From Achromobacter kerstersii (GTDB taxonomy: Bacteria; Pseudomonadota; Gammaproteobacteria; Burkholderiales; Burkholderiaceae_B): 64,000 bases of DNA. Within the stretch, counting starts at the first letter, position 1. Each line of letters begins with the position of its first letter. The position numbers and the translations under genes were made by a program. Positions 7,965 to 16,292 of this stretch are shown here, piece by piece. The DNA is taken from contig NZ_CADIJQ010000004.1 in assembly GCF_902859595.1 (NCBI RefSeq), positions 248,001 to 312,000 on the forward strand, read 5' to 3'. Below the pieces are notes generated by a model. That model did not search any database and was not told the origin of the DNA. It was given only the letters and a program-made list of their open reading frames with translations.

Positions 7965-8846
7965 TCAGGATTGACGCGCCAGCGGCGTCAACCACGCCAG
8001 CCGGTCGGCAACCGAATCCGGCACGTTGAACGAACCTGCTGCGCGGGCCGCTTCAATGCCTTGCGTGGTGCGGGCGAACAGGCGCTCAACGCCGTCCAGC
8101 ACCAGCGGCTGCAAGCCGGCTTCCACCAGTTGTTCGCGCGCTTCGCGCACTTCGGCCAAGCGGCGCGGCGCGTGCAGCACGTGCGAGCGGACGAAGGAAT
8201 CAACGAAGGTCGTCAGCGGCGTGCGGTCCATATCGGACAACACTTCATACAGCGATGCGCGCAAGCCCATGCTTTCAGCGGCGACCAGGCATTCGACGGC
8301 CAGGCTTTCCATGCCCTTGGTCAGAATGCTGCGCAGCAGTTTCAGGCGCACGGCATCGCCCGCCTCGCCATCGATGGCTTGCGCGGGCGCGCCGCAACCG
8401 GCCGTGAACGCGGCCACCGCAGGGGCGCCCGTGCCGGCGCACAAGAGCGGCGTGCGCGCGCCCAGCAAGGCGATGGCGCCCATGATCGCGACGTCGGTAA
8501 AGGGCACGCCCAACTGCGCAGCGACCTCGGCCGCCGCGCGCATGTCACCCGAACTGGCGGTCGTGAAATCCGCATAGGCGGCATCTTTGCGCAGGTGCGG
8601 CAGCGCCTGTTTGGCGACTTCAAGCGCGGCGTGGCCGAACACGGCTGACACGACAATGTCCGCCTCGGCCAGCCACGGGCCGGCTTCGGCGTGCAGCACG
8701 CTGCCATGCGAGGCGGCGCGCGCCTGCATCTCGGCGTCCTGGCGCAATTCGCCGATACCCACAATGACATGCCCGCCCGCCACCCACTCACGCGCGTAGC
8801 AATCGCCGACTTCTCCACAACCTATCAGTGCAATTTTCATCTTCAT
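7965..8846 (-). CDS. 6-phosphogluconate-dehydrogenase-like NAD(P) oxidoreductase (DUF1932)
   Basis: A 293-residue enzyme of the beta-hydroxyacid dehydrogenase type: N-terminal Rossmann fold (IALIGCGEVG, residues about 4-13), a central segment with KAMES-like substrate features, and a helical C-terminal domain (about 190-260) of the DUF1932 kind. First gene of the operon with the Bug receptor and RraA-like aldolase; together they suggest oxidation and cleavage of a hydroxy acid. Two start codons six bases apart (8846 and 8840) are possible. The substrate cannot be named from sequence. Confidence 0.8.
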   Translation of the reverse strand: MKMKIALIGCGEVGDCYAREWVAGGHVIVGIGELRQDAEMQARAASHGSVLHAEAGPWLAEADIVVSAVFGHAALEVAKQALPHLRKDAAYADFTTASSGDMRAAAEVAAQLGVPFTDVAIMGAIALLGARTPLLCAGTGAPAVAAFTAGCGAPAQAIDGEAGDAVRLKLLRSILTKGMESLAVECLVAAESMGLRASLYEVLSDMDRTPLTTFVDSFVRSHVLHAPRRLAEVREAREQLVEAGLQPLVLDGVERLFARTTQGIEAARAAGSFNVPDSVADRLAWLTPLARQS

Positions 8847-9038
8847 AAATACAAAAAAAATACATACAGCGTTATAGCCCGGGAGAATTTGACCGTATAA
8901 CTCGTGTAAACCCTAGGTTTCCCCAGTTTTTGGAAACATTAAAAGTACAAGAAACCCCGTCATCGATTGCTGGTAGTCTTGCCCTCAGCCGCGCAGGCCC
9001 TGCCCGCGCCCGCCTTCAACATTTCAGCGAGACACCTC

Positions 9039-9548
9039 ATGACCGCCCCCCTTTACGACGCCTCCGTCCCCGTCATCAAACAAATGCTGTCCGCGCTGTC
9101 GGACGTGCTGAAAAAGGCCGAGGCTCACGCCACCGAGAAAAACATCGACGCGTCCGCCTACCTGGGCGCCCGCCTGTACCCGGACATGTTCCCGCTGTCG
9201 CGCCAAGTGCAGATCGCCACCGACTTCGCCAAGGGCATTGCGTCCCGTCTGGCTGGCGCCGACGTGCCGTCGTGGCCGGATGGCGAACCCACGTTTGCCG
9301 AGCTGCAAGCGCTGATAGCCAAGACGCTGGCGCACGTGGGCTCGTTCAAGCCGGAACAGTTCGAGCAAAGCGCCTCGCTGGAAATCGTGCTGCGCCCCGG
9401 CACGCCGAAGGAAAAGAAGCTGTCGGGCAGCGCCTACCTGCTGCACTATGGTCTGCCGCAATTCTTCTTCCACGTCACGACCGCCTACGCGATCCTGCGC
9501 CACAACGGCATTGAAGTCGGCAAGCGCGACTACATGGGCGCGTATTGA
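9039..9548 (+). CDS. DUF1993 family protein
   Basis: A 169-residue cytosolic protein starting at ATG 9039 (MTAPLYDASV). Features of the DUF1993 family are seen: the N-terminal IKQMLSALSDVLKKAEAHA helix, ARLYPDMFPLSRQVQIA, and the C-terminal FFFHVTTAYAILRHNGIEVGKRDY. The family resembles DinB-like four-helix bundles, but its function is unknown. It stands alone, followed by an intrinsic terminator. Confidence 0.85.
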   Translation: MTAPLYDASVPVIKQMLSALSDVLKKAEAHATEKNIDASAYLGARLYPDMFPLSRQVQIATDFAKGIASRLAGADVPSWPDGEPTFAELQALIAKTLAHVGSFKPEQFEQSASLEIVLRPGTPKEKKLSGSAYLLHYGLPQFFFHVTTAYAILRHNGIEVGKRDYMGAY

Positions 9549-9587
9549 TGCCTGAGCGCGTCGGCGGCTGACGCCGCACACGTAAAG

Positions 9588-9620
9588 AAGGGCCGCGAAT
9601 CACAGATTCGCGGCCCTTTT
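9588..9620 (+). terminator. Rho-independent terminator
   Basis: A perfect 14-bp stem, 9588-9601 pairing with 9605-9618, closes on the three-base loop ACA and ends in TTTT. It is 39 bases after the DUF1993 stop codon. Because the stem begins with AA, it could also act on the minus strand. Confidence 0.92.
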
Positions 9621-9797
9621 CATTGGCACTCAGCGCCTGGTGCACGCGCACCGGTTCGCTTTTTCCTCGGCCATCCGACGGGTGCGCACGGCGTTGACGG
9701 TGCGCACTTGCTTCGCTCTAATCGCCAGACGCGACGCCGCATGACGCACCACCCGCCTACGCTCTTCCATCGCTGCCCCCGCCCAGGGAGTTCCAAG

Positions 9798-11363
9798 ATG
9801 ATCGCCACCCCCGTTCTGATCGTAGGCGCCGGCCCCGCCGGTTTGCTGACCGCCGCGGAGCTCGCCCGGCGCGGCGTCGAATGCCTGCTGATCGACGCGC
9901 ACGAACAACCCATGGACTGGGACCGCGCCACCGTCGTGCATCCTCGATCACTCGAAATCCTGGACGCACTGGGTATCGCTGAACCCCTCTTGCAGGCAGG
10001 CGTCAAGCAGCGCCACGCCCATATCCATGCCGACGGGGCCGTGTTGGGCGACATTGACCTGTCACTGTGCGGCAGCCGGTATCCCTTCAATATCGGCATT
10101 TCTGAAGAAGTGACTGAATCCATTCTTCACGATCATCTTGTCGCCCTTGGCGGGGCCGTCACGCGCGCGACCACGCTGGTGGATTTGCAGGTGCAATCCG
10201 ATGGCGTGATTGCCACCCTCGAACACCACGGCGAGCGCTCGCAGGTTCACGCGCAATGGGTGGTGGGATGCGATGGGCACCGCAGCACCGTGCGCACGCT
10301 GATGGGCATTGAACAAGACGGCCACGACATTCATCAGCCCTGGGCCGTATTCGACGCGTCCATTGCCGCGTGGCCGATGTCTTACGAAGCGAACTATGCC
10401 TATCTGGACCCGACGCCGGTCATTCTGACGGCGCTGCCCGGCCGCCGATGGCGCGTGTACCTGCGCCCTGCCTCGGCGGATTCCGATCTGGTGGCCGACG
10501 CGCTGGTCACGTTGCAACGCTATCTGCCCGACGCGCGCTTTGACGACGTCTCGCATCCCACACGATTCGATTGCCATGCCAAGGTTGCGCAGCAATTCCG
10601 GTCTGGCCGCGTGCTGCTTGCCGGCGACGCCGCGCACACGTGCAGCCCGGCGCAAGGGCACGGCATGAATACGGGGCTGCAAGATGCCTACAACCTGGGA
10701 TGGAAGCTTGCGCTGGTCTGCCAGGGCCACTGCGCCGAGACGTTGCTGGATAGTTATCACGCCGAACGCCGGCCCGTGGCCGACCAGGTGATGGCATCGG
10801 GTGATGCGGCCGAAAGCGCGCAGTCGGTCAAAGGGCAACGCGCCCGCCATGAACGGGACATGGCGATCCAAGCGGCGTTTGCCGACCCCGACACCCGGCA
10901 CCATGAAGCGGTGGCGGAGGCCGAACTGGATATCGACTACGCTGGTTCTCCCATCGTCATGGGCGAGCCGCAAGCCGCGCTTTGGCCGGGCCAGCGTCTG
11001 CCCGACCAGATCTCGCTTGCTTTCGCGGACGGAAGTACAGGGCGCTTGCATGCTTGCGCCTATCGCGTGGGCCATACCGCCGTGTTGATCGGCTGCGCCT
11101 ACACAAACGCAGACGAGCTGGCGCGCGTGCGCCGCGAGATGGAAGCGCTGTCGGGCGGCCCCATCATCGAACAAGTCGTCGCGCTGAGTGCGAACGCCGG
11201 CGTGGCAGGCGCGGATGCGTACCTGACATCTGACGTTGCCGACACGCTGGGCGTGCGCGGCATCGTGCTGCTGGTCATCCGGGCGGACGGCCACGTAGGC
11301 CTGCGAGCCGGACAAGACCATGCCAAAGCCTTGGCGGCCTACATCGACCGCTTGCGCACCTAA
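9798..11363 (+). CDS. FAD-dependent aromatic-ring monooxygenase (PheA/TfdB type)
   Basis: A 521-residue class A flavoprotein hydroxylase. Motifs: dinucleotide fold GAGPAG (10-15), the DG motif in VVGCDGHRSTVR (about 150-162) and the GD motif in LLAGDAAHTCSPAQGHGMNTG (about residues 272-292), then a thioredoxin-like C-terminal domain found in phenol and resorcinol hydroxylases. Such enzymes use NAD(P)H and O2 to hydroxylate phenolic rings. ATG 9798 is preceded by AGGGAG at seven bases; an upstream in-frame ATG at 9708 lacks one. No ring-cleavage gene lies beside it, so the substrate is open. Confidence 0.9.
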   Translation: MIATPVLIVGAGPAGLLTAAELARRGVECLLIDAHEQPMDWDRATVVHPRSLEILDALGIAEPLLQAGVKQRHAHIHADGAVLGDIDLSLCGSRYPFNIGISEEVTESILHDHLVALGGAVTRATTLVDLQVQSDGVIATLEHHGERSQVHAQWVVGCDGHRSTVRTLMGIEQDGHDIHQPWAVFDASIAAWPMSYEANYAYLDPTPVILTALPGRRWRVYLRPASADSDLVADALVTLQRYLPDARFDDVSHPTRFDCHAKVAQQFRSGRVLLAGDAAHTCSPAQGHGMNTGLQDAYNLGWKLALVCQGHCAETLLDSYHAERRPVADQVMASGDAAESAQSVKGQRARHERDMAIQAAFADPDTRHHEAVAEAELDIDYAGSPIVMGEPQAALWPGQRLPDQISLAFADGSTGRLHACAYRVGHTAVLIGCAYTNADELARVRREMEALSGGPIIEQVVALSANAGVAGADAYLTSDVADTLGVRGIVLLVIRADGHVGLRAGQDHAKALAAYIDRLRT

Positions 11364-11396
11364 GGGTTATTACCGATCCCGGTGATGTCGATTTGG

Positions 11397-11446
11397 GTGT
11401 CCGCTGAACGTCGTAGCAATACGACCCACTCATTCAAGGCGGACAC
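11397..11446 (+). ncRNA. Structured 5' leader of the AHSA1-like gene (candidate cis-regulatory RNA)
   Basis: Nested complementary segments fill the leader just before ATG 11450: outer stem GTGTCCGC (11397-11404) with GCGGACAC (11439-11446), middle stem TGAA (11405-11408) with TTCA (11433-11436), inner stem GTCGTA (11410-11415) with TACGAC (11420-11425) closed by the GNRA tetraloop GCAA. The likely ribosome-binding site AAGGCGG is inside the right arm. There is no U-run after it, so it is not a normal terminator. A role in translation control is inference. Confidence 0.5.
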
Positions 11447-11449
11447 ACC

Positions 11450-11896
11450 ATGACTACCGGAACCGTAACGCTCCACCGCGTTCTGCGCGCCTCGCCCGAT
11501 CGCATCTATCGCGCATTCATCGACGGCGACGCGCTGGCCAAATGGCTGCCCCCGTATGGCTTCACGTGCCAGGTCCACCACCTGGACGCCAAAGTCGGGG
11601 GCACCTACAAAATGTCGTTCAAGAATTTTGGTTCCGGCCACAGCCACCACTTTGGCGGTGAATACCTGGAACTGTCGCCGTCAGAGAAGCTGCGCTACTC
11701 CGACCGCTTCGACGACCCCAACCTGCCTGGCGAAATGATCACCACGGTGACCTTGCGCAAAGTGATGTGCGGCACGGAACTCACCGTGGTGCAGGAAGGC
11801 ATCCCGGCCGCGATTCCCACCGAGATGTGCTATCTGGGCTGGCAGGAATCACTGATGCAGCTGGCGAAGCTGGTCGAGCCGGAAATTCCAGACTGA
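11450..11896 (+). CDS. SRPBCC/AHSA1-like protein
   Basis: A 148-residue protein with the START-like SRPBCC fold of the AHSA1 (activator of Hsp90 ATPase homologue 1) family: the N-terminal TLHRVLRASPDRIYRAFID strand-helix, LAKWLPPYGF, and the C-terminal LGWQESLMQLAKLVEPE helix. Bacterial members bind hydrophobic ligands, but physiological roles are mostly unknown. The gene has a strongly structured leader and converges on hipA. Confidence 0.85.
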   Translation: MTTGTVTLHRVLRASPDRIYRAFIDGDALAKWLPPYGFTCQVHHLDAKVGGTYKMSFKNFGSGHSHHFGGEYLELSPSEKLRYSDRFDDPNLPGEMITTVTLRKVMCGTELTVVQEGIPAAIPTEMCYLGWQESLMQLAKLVEPEIPD

Positions 11897-11903
11897 GCGG
11901 GGC

Positions 11904-11925
11904 GGGTGCGCTGGGGGTGCGCTGG
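11904..11925. repeat. Two 11-bp direct repeats between convergent genes
   Basis: GGGTGCGCTGG occurs at 11904-11914 and 11915-11925, with a partial third copy following. It lies in the 34 bases between the stop codons of the AHSA1-like gene and hipA. Confidence 0.7.
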
Positions 11926-11930
11926 GTGCA

Positions 11931-13181
11931 CTACGCGTCCGGCTTTGCCACGAACACCATGGGCGCCCGCAGCGACGCGCAACCGTTGTCCCATTCGCGC
12001 TTCATCTTGGCTAGAAATTCTGCGTCGACACGGTGCGCTTCGTCCCGCAGGACTTCGTCCATGGCTGCCGCTATCCGTTCGATAACCGCTTCGGGCCGCG
12101 ACACGGCGCAAGCCGTACGGCCGAATTGCAGCAAGCCCTTACGCGTCGGATATTCCTTTTTCTTGTTCATCTTCAGCGCAAGGGTGCGGTCAGACAGCGT
12201 GCGGCCAGACTGCGGGTCCTCAATTTCGTACACGCTGGTCGTGACCACGTCATACAGCGGCGCCAACGCCGCGGGCTCGGCACCCGGGTGGCGGTAGAGC
12301 AATCCAAAATTTTTCAGATGCGCATCCCCGTTGCGCACCATGACCGACAGCGTCACGTATTCAAAATATCGCGCCAGGCTTTCCATTCGATTGGCGCCGC
12401 ACAACAGGCCGATCATTTCTGCGACGGTCTCGTATGAGCTCAGGTACTTCTCTTTTGCGGTCTTGCGCAACAACACGGCCATGTCTTCAAACCCAAGTTG
12501 TTCCGGGCCTTCCAGATCAAAGCGCCGCATCACAAAGAGAGAGCCATCGTCCGACAGCCAAAAATCCGGCACGCGCAGGCCGGCTTTTTTTGCCGCGCTC
12601 ATGCATAGGAATTCGTTCTGCGCCAGAAAGGGATAGTCTTCGCCCGCCGCTTTCACAATCAGGTCCGACGTGAAGGTGGTGGATTTATCGACGACGGGTT
12701 TCGCATTGGCGGTGTCCGCATCCGGCATCATGACTTTCGGTTGAAACCCCGAAATGCCGGACGTGAGGTAGGTGCTGACCAGGTAATCGAAAAGTTCAAC
12801 GCTTGCCCCGCTGGCCAGCAACGCCGAGAGTCCCATCGTGGGTTGAACCCGCATGGCATCCGCGCCCGGTTCTCGATAGCGCAGGCGTCCGATCTGGTTA
12901 CTGCCGGTCAAGGCAAGCAAACGCATGTCGTCGAGTTGCACGTCTTTGCCAAAGCGTTCCCAGAGCTTTTCATACAGATAGCCCTCTGGCCGATTCATGG
13001 CAAAAATCGGTGGCAAGATGGTGTCGGCGTAACTCTCGGCGCGGTGCGGCATGATGAGCGAGATCTCCCGGTTTTGTTCCGGCCGCGTGTAGTTGAAGAC
13101 AAAACGGGATTCCTTTTCCAGTAACCCCGACTCGCCTTGCGGCGTGCTGATTTCCAGCTGCTTTATCTTCGCGTTACTCAT
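11931..13181 (-). CDS. hipA: HipA family serine/threonine kinase toxin
   Basis: A 416-residue HipA-type kinase. N-terminal HipA_N-like domain (about 25-105), then the kinase core: glycine/phosphate loop SGISGFQPK (141-149), KAAGEDYPFLAQNE (177-190), catalytic loop NGDAHLKNF (284-292, catalytic Asp287) and the metal-binding Asp of LAPLYD (Asp311). All key residues are present, so it should be active. HipA toxins phosphorylate glutamyl-tRNA synthetase or other targets and cause growth arrest and persistence. It overlaps the hipB antitoxin by eight bases and is second in that operon. Confidence 0.9.
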   Translation of the reverse strand: MSNAKIKQLEISTPQGESGLLEKESRFVFNYTRPEQNREISLIMPHRAESYADTILPPIFAMNRPEGYLYEKLWERFGKDVQLDDMRLLALTGSNQIGRLRYREPGADAMRVQPTMGLSALLASGASVELFDYLVSTYLTSGISGFQPKVMMPDADTANAKPVVDKSTTFTSDLIVKAAGEDYPFLAQNEFLCMSAAKKAGLRVPDFWLSDDGSLFVMRRFDLEGPEQLGFEDMAVLLRKTAKEKYLSSYETVAEMIGLLCGANRMESLARYFEYVTLSVMVRNGDAHLKNFGLLYRHPGAEPAALAPLYDVVTTSVYEIEDPQSGRTLSDRTLALKMNKKKEYPTRKGLLQFGRTACAVSRPEAVIERIAAAMDEVLRDEAHRVDAEFLAKMKREWDNGCASLRAPMVFVAKPDA

Positions 13182-13440
13182 CGCTCATGCGCTCCACATC
13201 GTCATAGTTGATGCTTGCGGTATCAATCCGAAGACCCATGTTGAGCACGGCCAGGGCTCGCATGATCGAATGCAGGCCCACGTTTTCACCTTTCTCGATT
13301 TGCACGATCAATTGGCGTGTCAGGCCGGCTCGCTGGGCGAGCTCTGCCTGACTGAGCTGGCGCTGCTTTCGTTCGCGCTTAAAACTGGCTCCGAACTGCG
13401 CAGGAAGCACTGCGGTTGGAAAGTACGGCATCGTCGACAT
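13174..13440 (-). CDS. hipB: HipB family helix-turn-helix antitoxin
   Basis: An 88-residue protein whose centre is a Cro/CI-type helix-turn-helix (about residues 18-72; LSQAELAQRAGLTRQLIVQIEKG). It is placed directly before hipA with an eight-base overlap, the standard HipBA order. HipB binds HipA and represses the operon. The start may be ATG 13440 or ATG 13431; GAGGA is better spaced for the latter. Confidence 0.88.
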   Translation of the reverse strand: MSTMPYFPTAVLPAQFGASFKRERKQRQLSQAELAQRAGLTRQLIVQIEKGENVGLHSIMRALAVLNMGLRIDTASINYDDVERMSDE

Positions 13441-13537
13441 TCCTCGAACTGAATCCCACCATGGTGGATATACCGTACATCAAAGCCGCTTCGAAAAGTA
13501 CGATAAAACAGACAAAATTTAGTTATACCTAATTTTT

Positions 13538-13553
13538 GTACGATATTTCGTAC
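13538..13553 (-). promoter_or_regulatory. Likely HipB operator
   Basis: A perfect 16-base palindrome, GTACGA-TATT-TCGTAC, about 100 bases upstream of hipB. A second AAAGTACGAT half-site at 13495-13504 and another AAGTACGG inside the 5' end of hipB (13421 onward) repeat the same core. A TATAAC box (complement of 13522-13527) lies between the two upstream sites. HipB-type repressors bind several spaced palindromes, so repression by HipB is likely. Confidence 0.65.
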
Positions 13554-13574
13554 TTTCATGCAGACAGCCTAGGC

Positions 13575-14159
13575 TTACGGACGCCGTCCTGCCTCCACCT
13601 GGATCTTCAACTCCACCTCTGGCTTGAAGCCCATGTCCAAACCAAAGTTCAGGCCGAAATCCTTGCGGCTGAACTTCGTGGATACGTCCGCCCCGCACAC
13701 CTCACGCTTTTCCATGGGGTGCTGGATGCATTTGAAGTCGTCGATATCCATCGTCACCTTGCGCGTGACGCCGCGCAGGGTCAGATCGCCGGTGGCTTCT
13801 TCGGGGCGGTCGCCGTCGAACTTGGTGAAGGTGCCCTTGAAGGTGGCGGTGGGGTATTTGGCGGCGTCGAAGATGTCGGGCGCGACGGCGTGCTGGTTCA
13901 TTTCGTCGTGGCCGAAGTCCACGGAATTGATATCCACCGTGACGTCCACGGTGCCGGTACGCGCTTCGCGGTCCAAGACGACCACGCCTTGGGACTTGTT
14001 GAATTTGCCGCGCCAGGTGGACAGGCCGCCGAAGTGATCGGCTTCGAAACTGGGATAGGTGTGGGACGGGTCCAGGTCATACGTCACCGGGGCGGCGGCG
14101 GCGGGCAGGGTCAGCATCAGCGTGCTGGCGCCCAACAGCAGGGTCGGAATCAACTTCAT
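13575..14159 (-). CDS. yceI: YceI family periplasmic lipid-binding protein
   Basis: A 194-residue secreted protein, signal peptide about residues 1-23 (LPAAAA), then the YceI lipocalin-like barrel: [46 protein letters not shown], and [17 protein letters not shown]. YceI proteins bind polyisoprenoids in the periplasm. ATG 14159 is preceded by AAGGAG at five bases; a TTG three bases earlier is not needed. The upstream promoter overlaps a long inverted repeat. Confidence 0.9.
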   Translation of the reverse strand: MKLIPTLLLGASTLMLTLPAAAAPVTYDLDPSHTYPSFEADHFGGLSTWRGKFNKSQGVVVLDREARTGTVDVTVDINSVDFGHDEMNQHAVAPDIFDAAKYPTATFKGTFTKFDGDRPEEATGDLTLRGVTRKVTMDIDDFKCIQHPMEKREVCGADVSTKFSRKDFGLNFGLDMGFKPEVELKIQVEAGRRP

Positions 14160-14227
14160 CAAAGCTCCTTATGACGGGTGGATTTGGCCAGGCGCGAAAC
14201 GCGCGCTGCCTAGCTCGAAACACCAAC

Positions 14228-14273
14228 AATATCATTCAGGTTGCAGTCAGACTGCAATTGAAGTCTGACTGCA
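14228..14273 (-). promoter_or_regulatory. yceI promoter with inverted-repeat operator
   Basis: On the minus strand TTGCAG (complement of 14252-14257) and GATATT (complement of 14228-14233) are spaced by 18 bases. The -35 region overlaps a perfect 12-bp inverted repeat, TGCAGTCAGACT (14242-14253) and AGTCTGACTGCA (14262-14273). The core TGCAGTCAGACTGCA is itself nearly palindromic. This looks like a repressor site; the regulator is not adjacent. Confidence 0.55.
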
Positions 14274-14392
14274 TTTCTCGTTAGGCCGGCAGCCTGCAAC
14301 GCCTTGTCCGAAACCCTCACCATTTTGTAAAGGCGTAACTTCGATTCACGCAATAATGCGCGCATACCTGCTCCGCAATCACGGGAACCACT

Positions 14393-15199
14393 ATGAATAA
14401 AGTGTTTGCTTTGCTGATCGCGGCCGCGTTACCGGCAGCGGCCCTGGCGCAACCCACAGTGGAACCGCTGAAGCTCAACGCGGACAACAAGTTGTATTGC
14501 AACGCGCAAACGGATTGGTGTGTGGGGATCAACACCGAGGGCACGATGGAAACGAACGGCCCGTACGCCACGAGCCGCACGCTGCGCACCGACCGCAAAG
14601 TCTGGGACTTGCCCGACATCCCCAACTTCAAGAGCTTCACCGTCTGGCCCCATCTGATCCGGCTGAGCGAAGAGCGGGCAATTGTCGGCGTCATCGGCCC
14701 GTCGCAGCCGGACTACAACCTGGAAACGCCGTTCTCGGGCGGCAGTTTCACGCGCGAAGACCTGTATCTGTTCGAAGTGGATCTGGGCGAGTCCACAAGT
14801 TCAAACCTGGTGTTCATCATGCCGAAGTCGGCCAGCGCGTCGATCCGCGCCTGCTTTAACCAAGCCGACGAGAAAAAGCGTGCGGGCCAGTGCATGGATG
14901 CGTACCGCTACCAGGCGGAGCTTGCCGCTCTGCCTGGCACGGCGGGCGCAACGGGCAAGGAGTATCCGGACTTGCAGGTGACGACGCAGGCCACGCGCGC
15001 GCCCGCTGGCGCGAGCCGCTACGCGGATTCCACGAAGCGGCCGGCGCTGACCGCGGCACAAGCCGCGCCCGCAGCCGATACGGAATGCAGCTACACGGCA
15101 ACGTACCGTTGGAACCCCGATGGCGGACTCTACGAGCCAGCCAAGCCGGTGCCAGATTGCAGCGAATTCCTGGACGTGACGCCCAAAGCGAAGCCGTAA
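14393..15199 (+). CDS. Secreted protein of unknown function
   Basis: A 268-residue protein with a clear signal peptide (residues 1-19, cleavage after ALAQ). The mature part holds at least six cysteines, including CNAQTDWC, RACFNQ, GQCMDAYRYQ and a late ECSY/DCSE pair, which suggests disulphide bonds in the periplasm. An Ala-rich linker (about 205-232) precedes a short C-terminal module with a YRWNPDGGLYEP segment. I do not recognise the family. The 3' end runs directly into a 15-bp tandem repeat that contains the stop codon. Confidence 0.75.
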   Translation: MNKVFALLIAAALPAAALAQPTVEPLKLNADNKLYCNAQTDWCVGINTEGTMETNGPYATSRTLRTDRKVWDLPDIPNFKSFTVWPHLIRLSEERAIVGVIGPSQPDYNLETPFSGGSFTREDLYLFEVDLGESTSSNLVFIMPKSASASIRACFNQADEKKRAGQCMDAYRYQAELAALPGTAGATGKEYPDLQVTTQATRAPAGASRYADSTKRPALTAAQAAPAADTECSYTATYRWNPDGGLYEPAKPVPDCSEFLDVTPKAKP

Positions 15200-15336
15200 C
15201 TGGAAAAGCCGTAACTGGAAAAGCCGTAACTGGAAAAAGCCGGAACCGGGAAAGCCGTAACCGGGAAAGCCGTAACCGGGAATGCCGCAACCGGGAAGCC
15301 GAAACCGCGAAAGCCTTAACCGGAAAGCCGCAACCG
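15191..15336. repeat. 15-bp tandem array beginning in the stop codon region
   Basis: About ten units of 13 to 15 bases. The first three are exact copies of AAGCCGTAACTGGAA (15191-15235), then three close to AAAGCCGTAACCGGG (15236-15280), then decaying units to 15336. The first unit contains the last two codons and the TAA stop (15197-15199) of the preceding gene, so the array looks like a run of duplications of the gene end. Confidence 0.9.
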
Positions 15337-15393
15337 CAATGCGTTATCGCAGCCATAACGGCCACCCACTACGCCCCTCGGCCACCTGCTCCC

Positions 15394-16161
15394 TTAGTCG
15401 GCGTAGCCCGGATTGCGGCGGTCCAGCCGGCGCAGCAAGCCCGGCCAGGCAAGCGACGCTTTATAGGCCCGGTCGGCCGGGGATTCCACGGCGGCGCGCG
15501 CCAGCACTTCCGGCGGAATGAAGATCAGCTCACCGCCACCCGCCTGCGCGCGCACCTGCGCCATGCAGGCGGCTTCCAGGCGGTGCATGGCCTGGAAGGC
15601 CTCGGCCATCGTCTGGCCCACCGTCAGCAAACCATGGTTGCGCAGGATCATGTAGTTGTTCGCACCCAGGTCATGGACCAGACGCGGTTGCTCTTCCGGG
15701 TTCAGCGCCAGGCCTTCGTAGTCGTGATAGCTGAGCGAACGCAGCGCAATGAACGCGAACTGCGACAAGGGCAACAAGCCCGCCTTCTGCGCCGACACCG
15801 CCACGCCATTGATGGAATGCGTGTGCAGCACGCACATCGCGTCCTTGCGGGCTGCGTGGATACAGCTGTGAATGGTGAAGCCGGCCGGGTTGATGTTGTA
15901 TTCCGACTCCATCACCTTGTTGCCGTGCAGGTCGATCTTGACCAGGCTGGACGCCGTGATCTCGTCGAACATCATGCCGTACGGGTTGATCAGGAAATGT
16001 TCGGTGCCCGGCACTTTGGCGGTGATGTGCGTGAAGATCAAATCGTCCCATCCGAACAGCGCCACCAGCCGGTACAAGGCCGCCAAATCCGTGCGCACCT
16101 GCCATTCGGTTGCGCTGACCTGTTCACGCACGCTGCCGCCCTGCTTGCTTACCGTATCCAT
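15394..16161 (-). CDS. Class II aldolase/adducin family protein
   Basis: A 255-residue protein with the class II aldolase fold: DDLIFTHITAKVPG near residues 38-51, HSCIHAARKDAMCVLHTHS (zinc ligands in the HTH motif) and LRNHGLLTVG (third His). Relatives include L-fuculose- and L-ribulose-phosphate aldolases and many unassigned enzymes; length and the IHAARKD segment fit the large unassigned group common in Burkholderiales. Single gene, between a repeat array and a divergent membrane hydrolase. Confidence 0.88.
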   Translation of the reverse strand: MDTVSKQGGSVREQVSATEWQVRTDLAALYRLVALFGWDDLIFTHITAKVPGTEHFLINPYGMMFDEITASSLVKIDLHGNKVMESEYNINPAGFTIHSCIHAARKDAMCVLHTHSINGVAVSAQKAGLLPLSQFAFIALRSLSYHDYEGLALNPEEQPRLVHDLGANNYMILRNHGLLTVGQTMAEAFQAMHRLEAACMAQVRAQAGGGELIFIPPEVLARAAVESPADRAYKASLAWPGLLRRLDRRNPGYAD

Positions 16162-16292
16162 TCCCGTCTCCTGTTATTGATGTCGTCCCGCAACGACCGC
16201 GCCACGGGACCCGTTTCGCACTTTATTCTTTTTGACGCAAGCAGGTGCAAGGGGGCAATCCGCCGTCCACCTGATGAAAATCCGGGGCGCCC

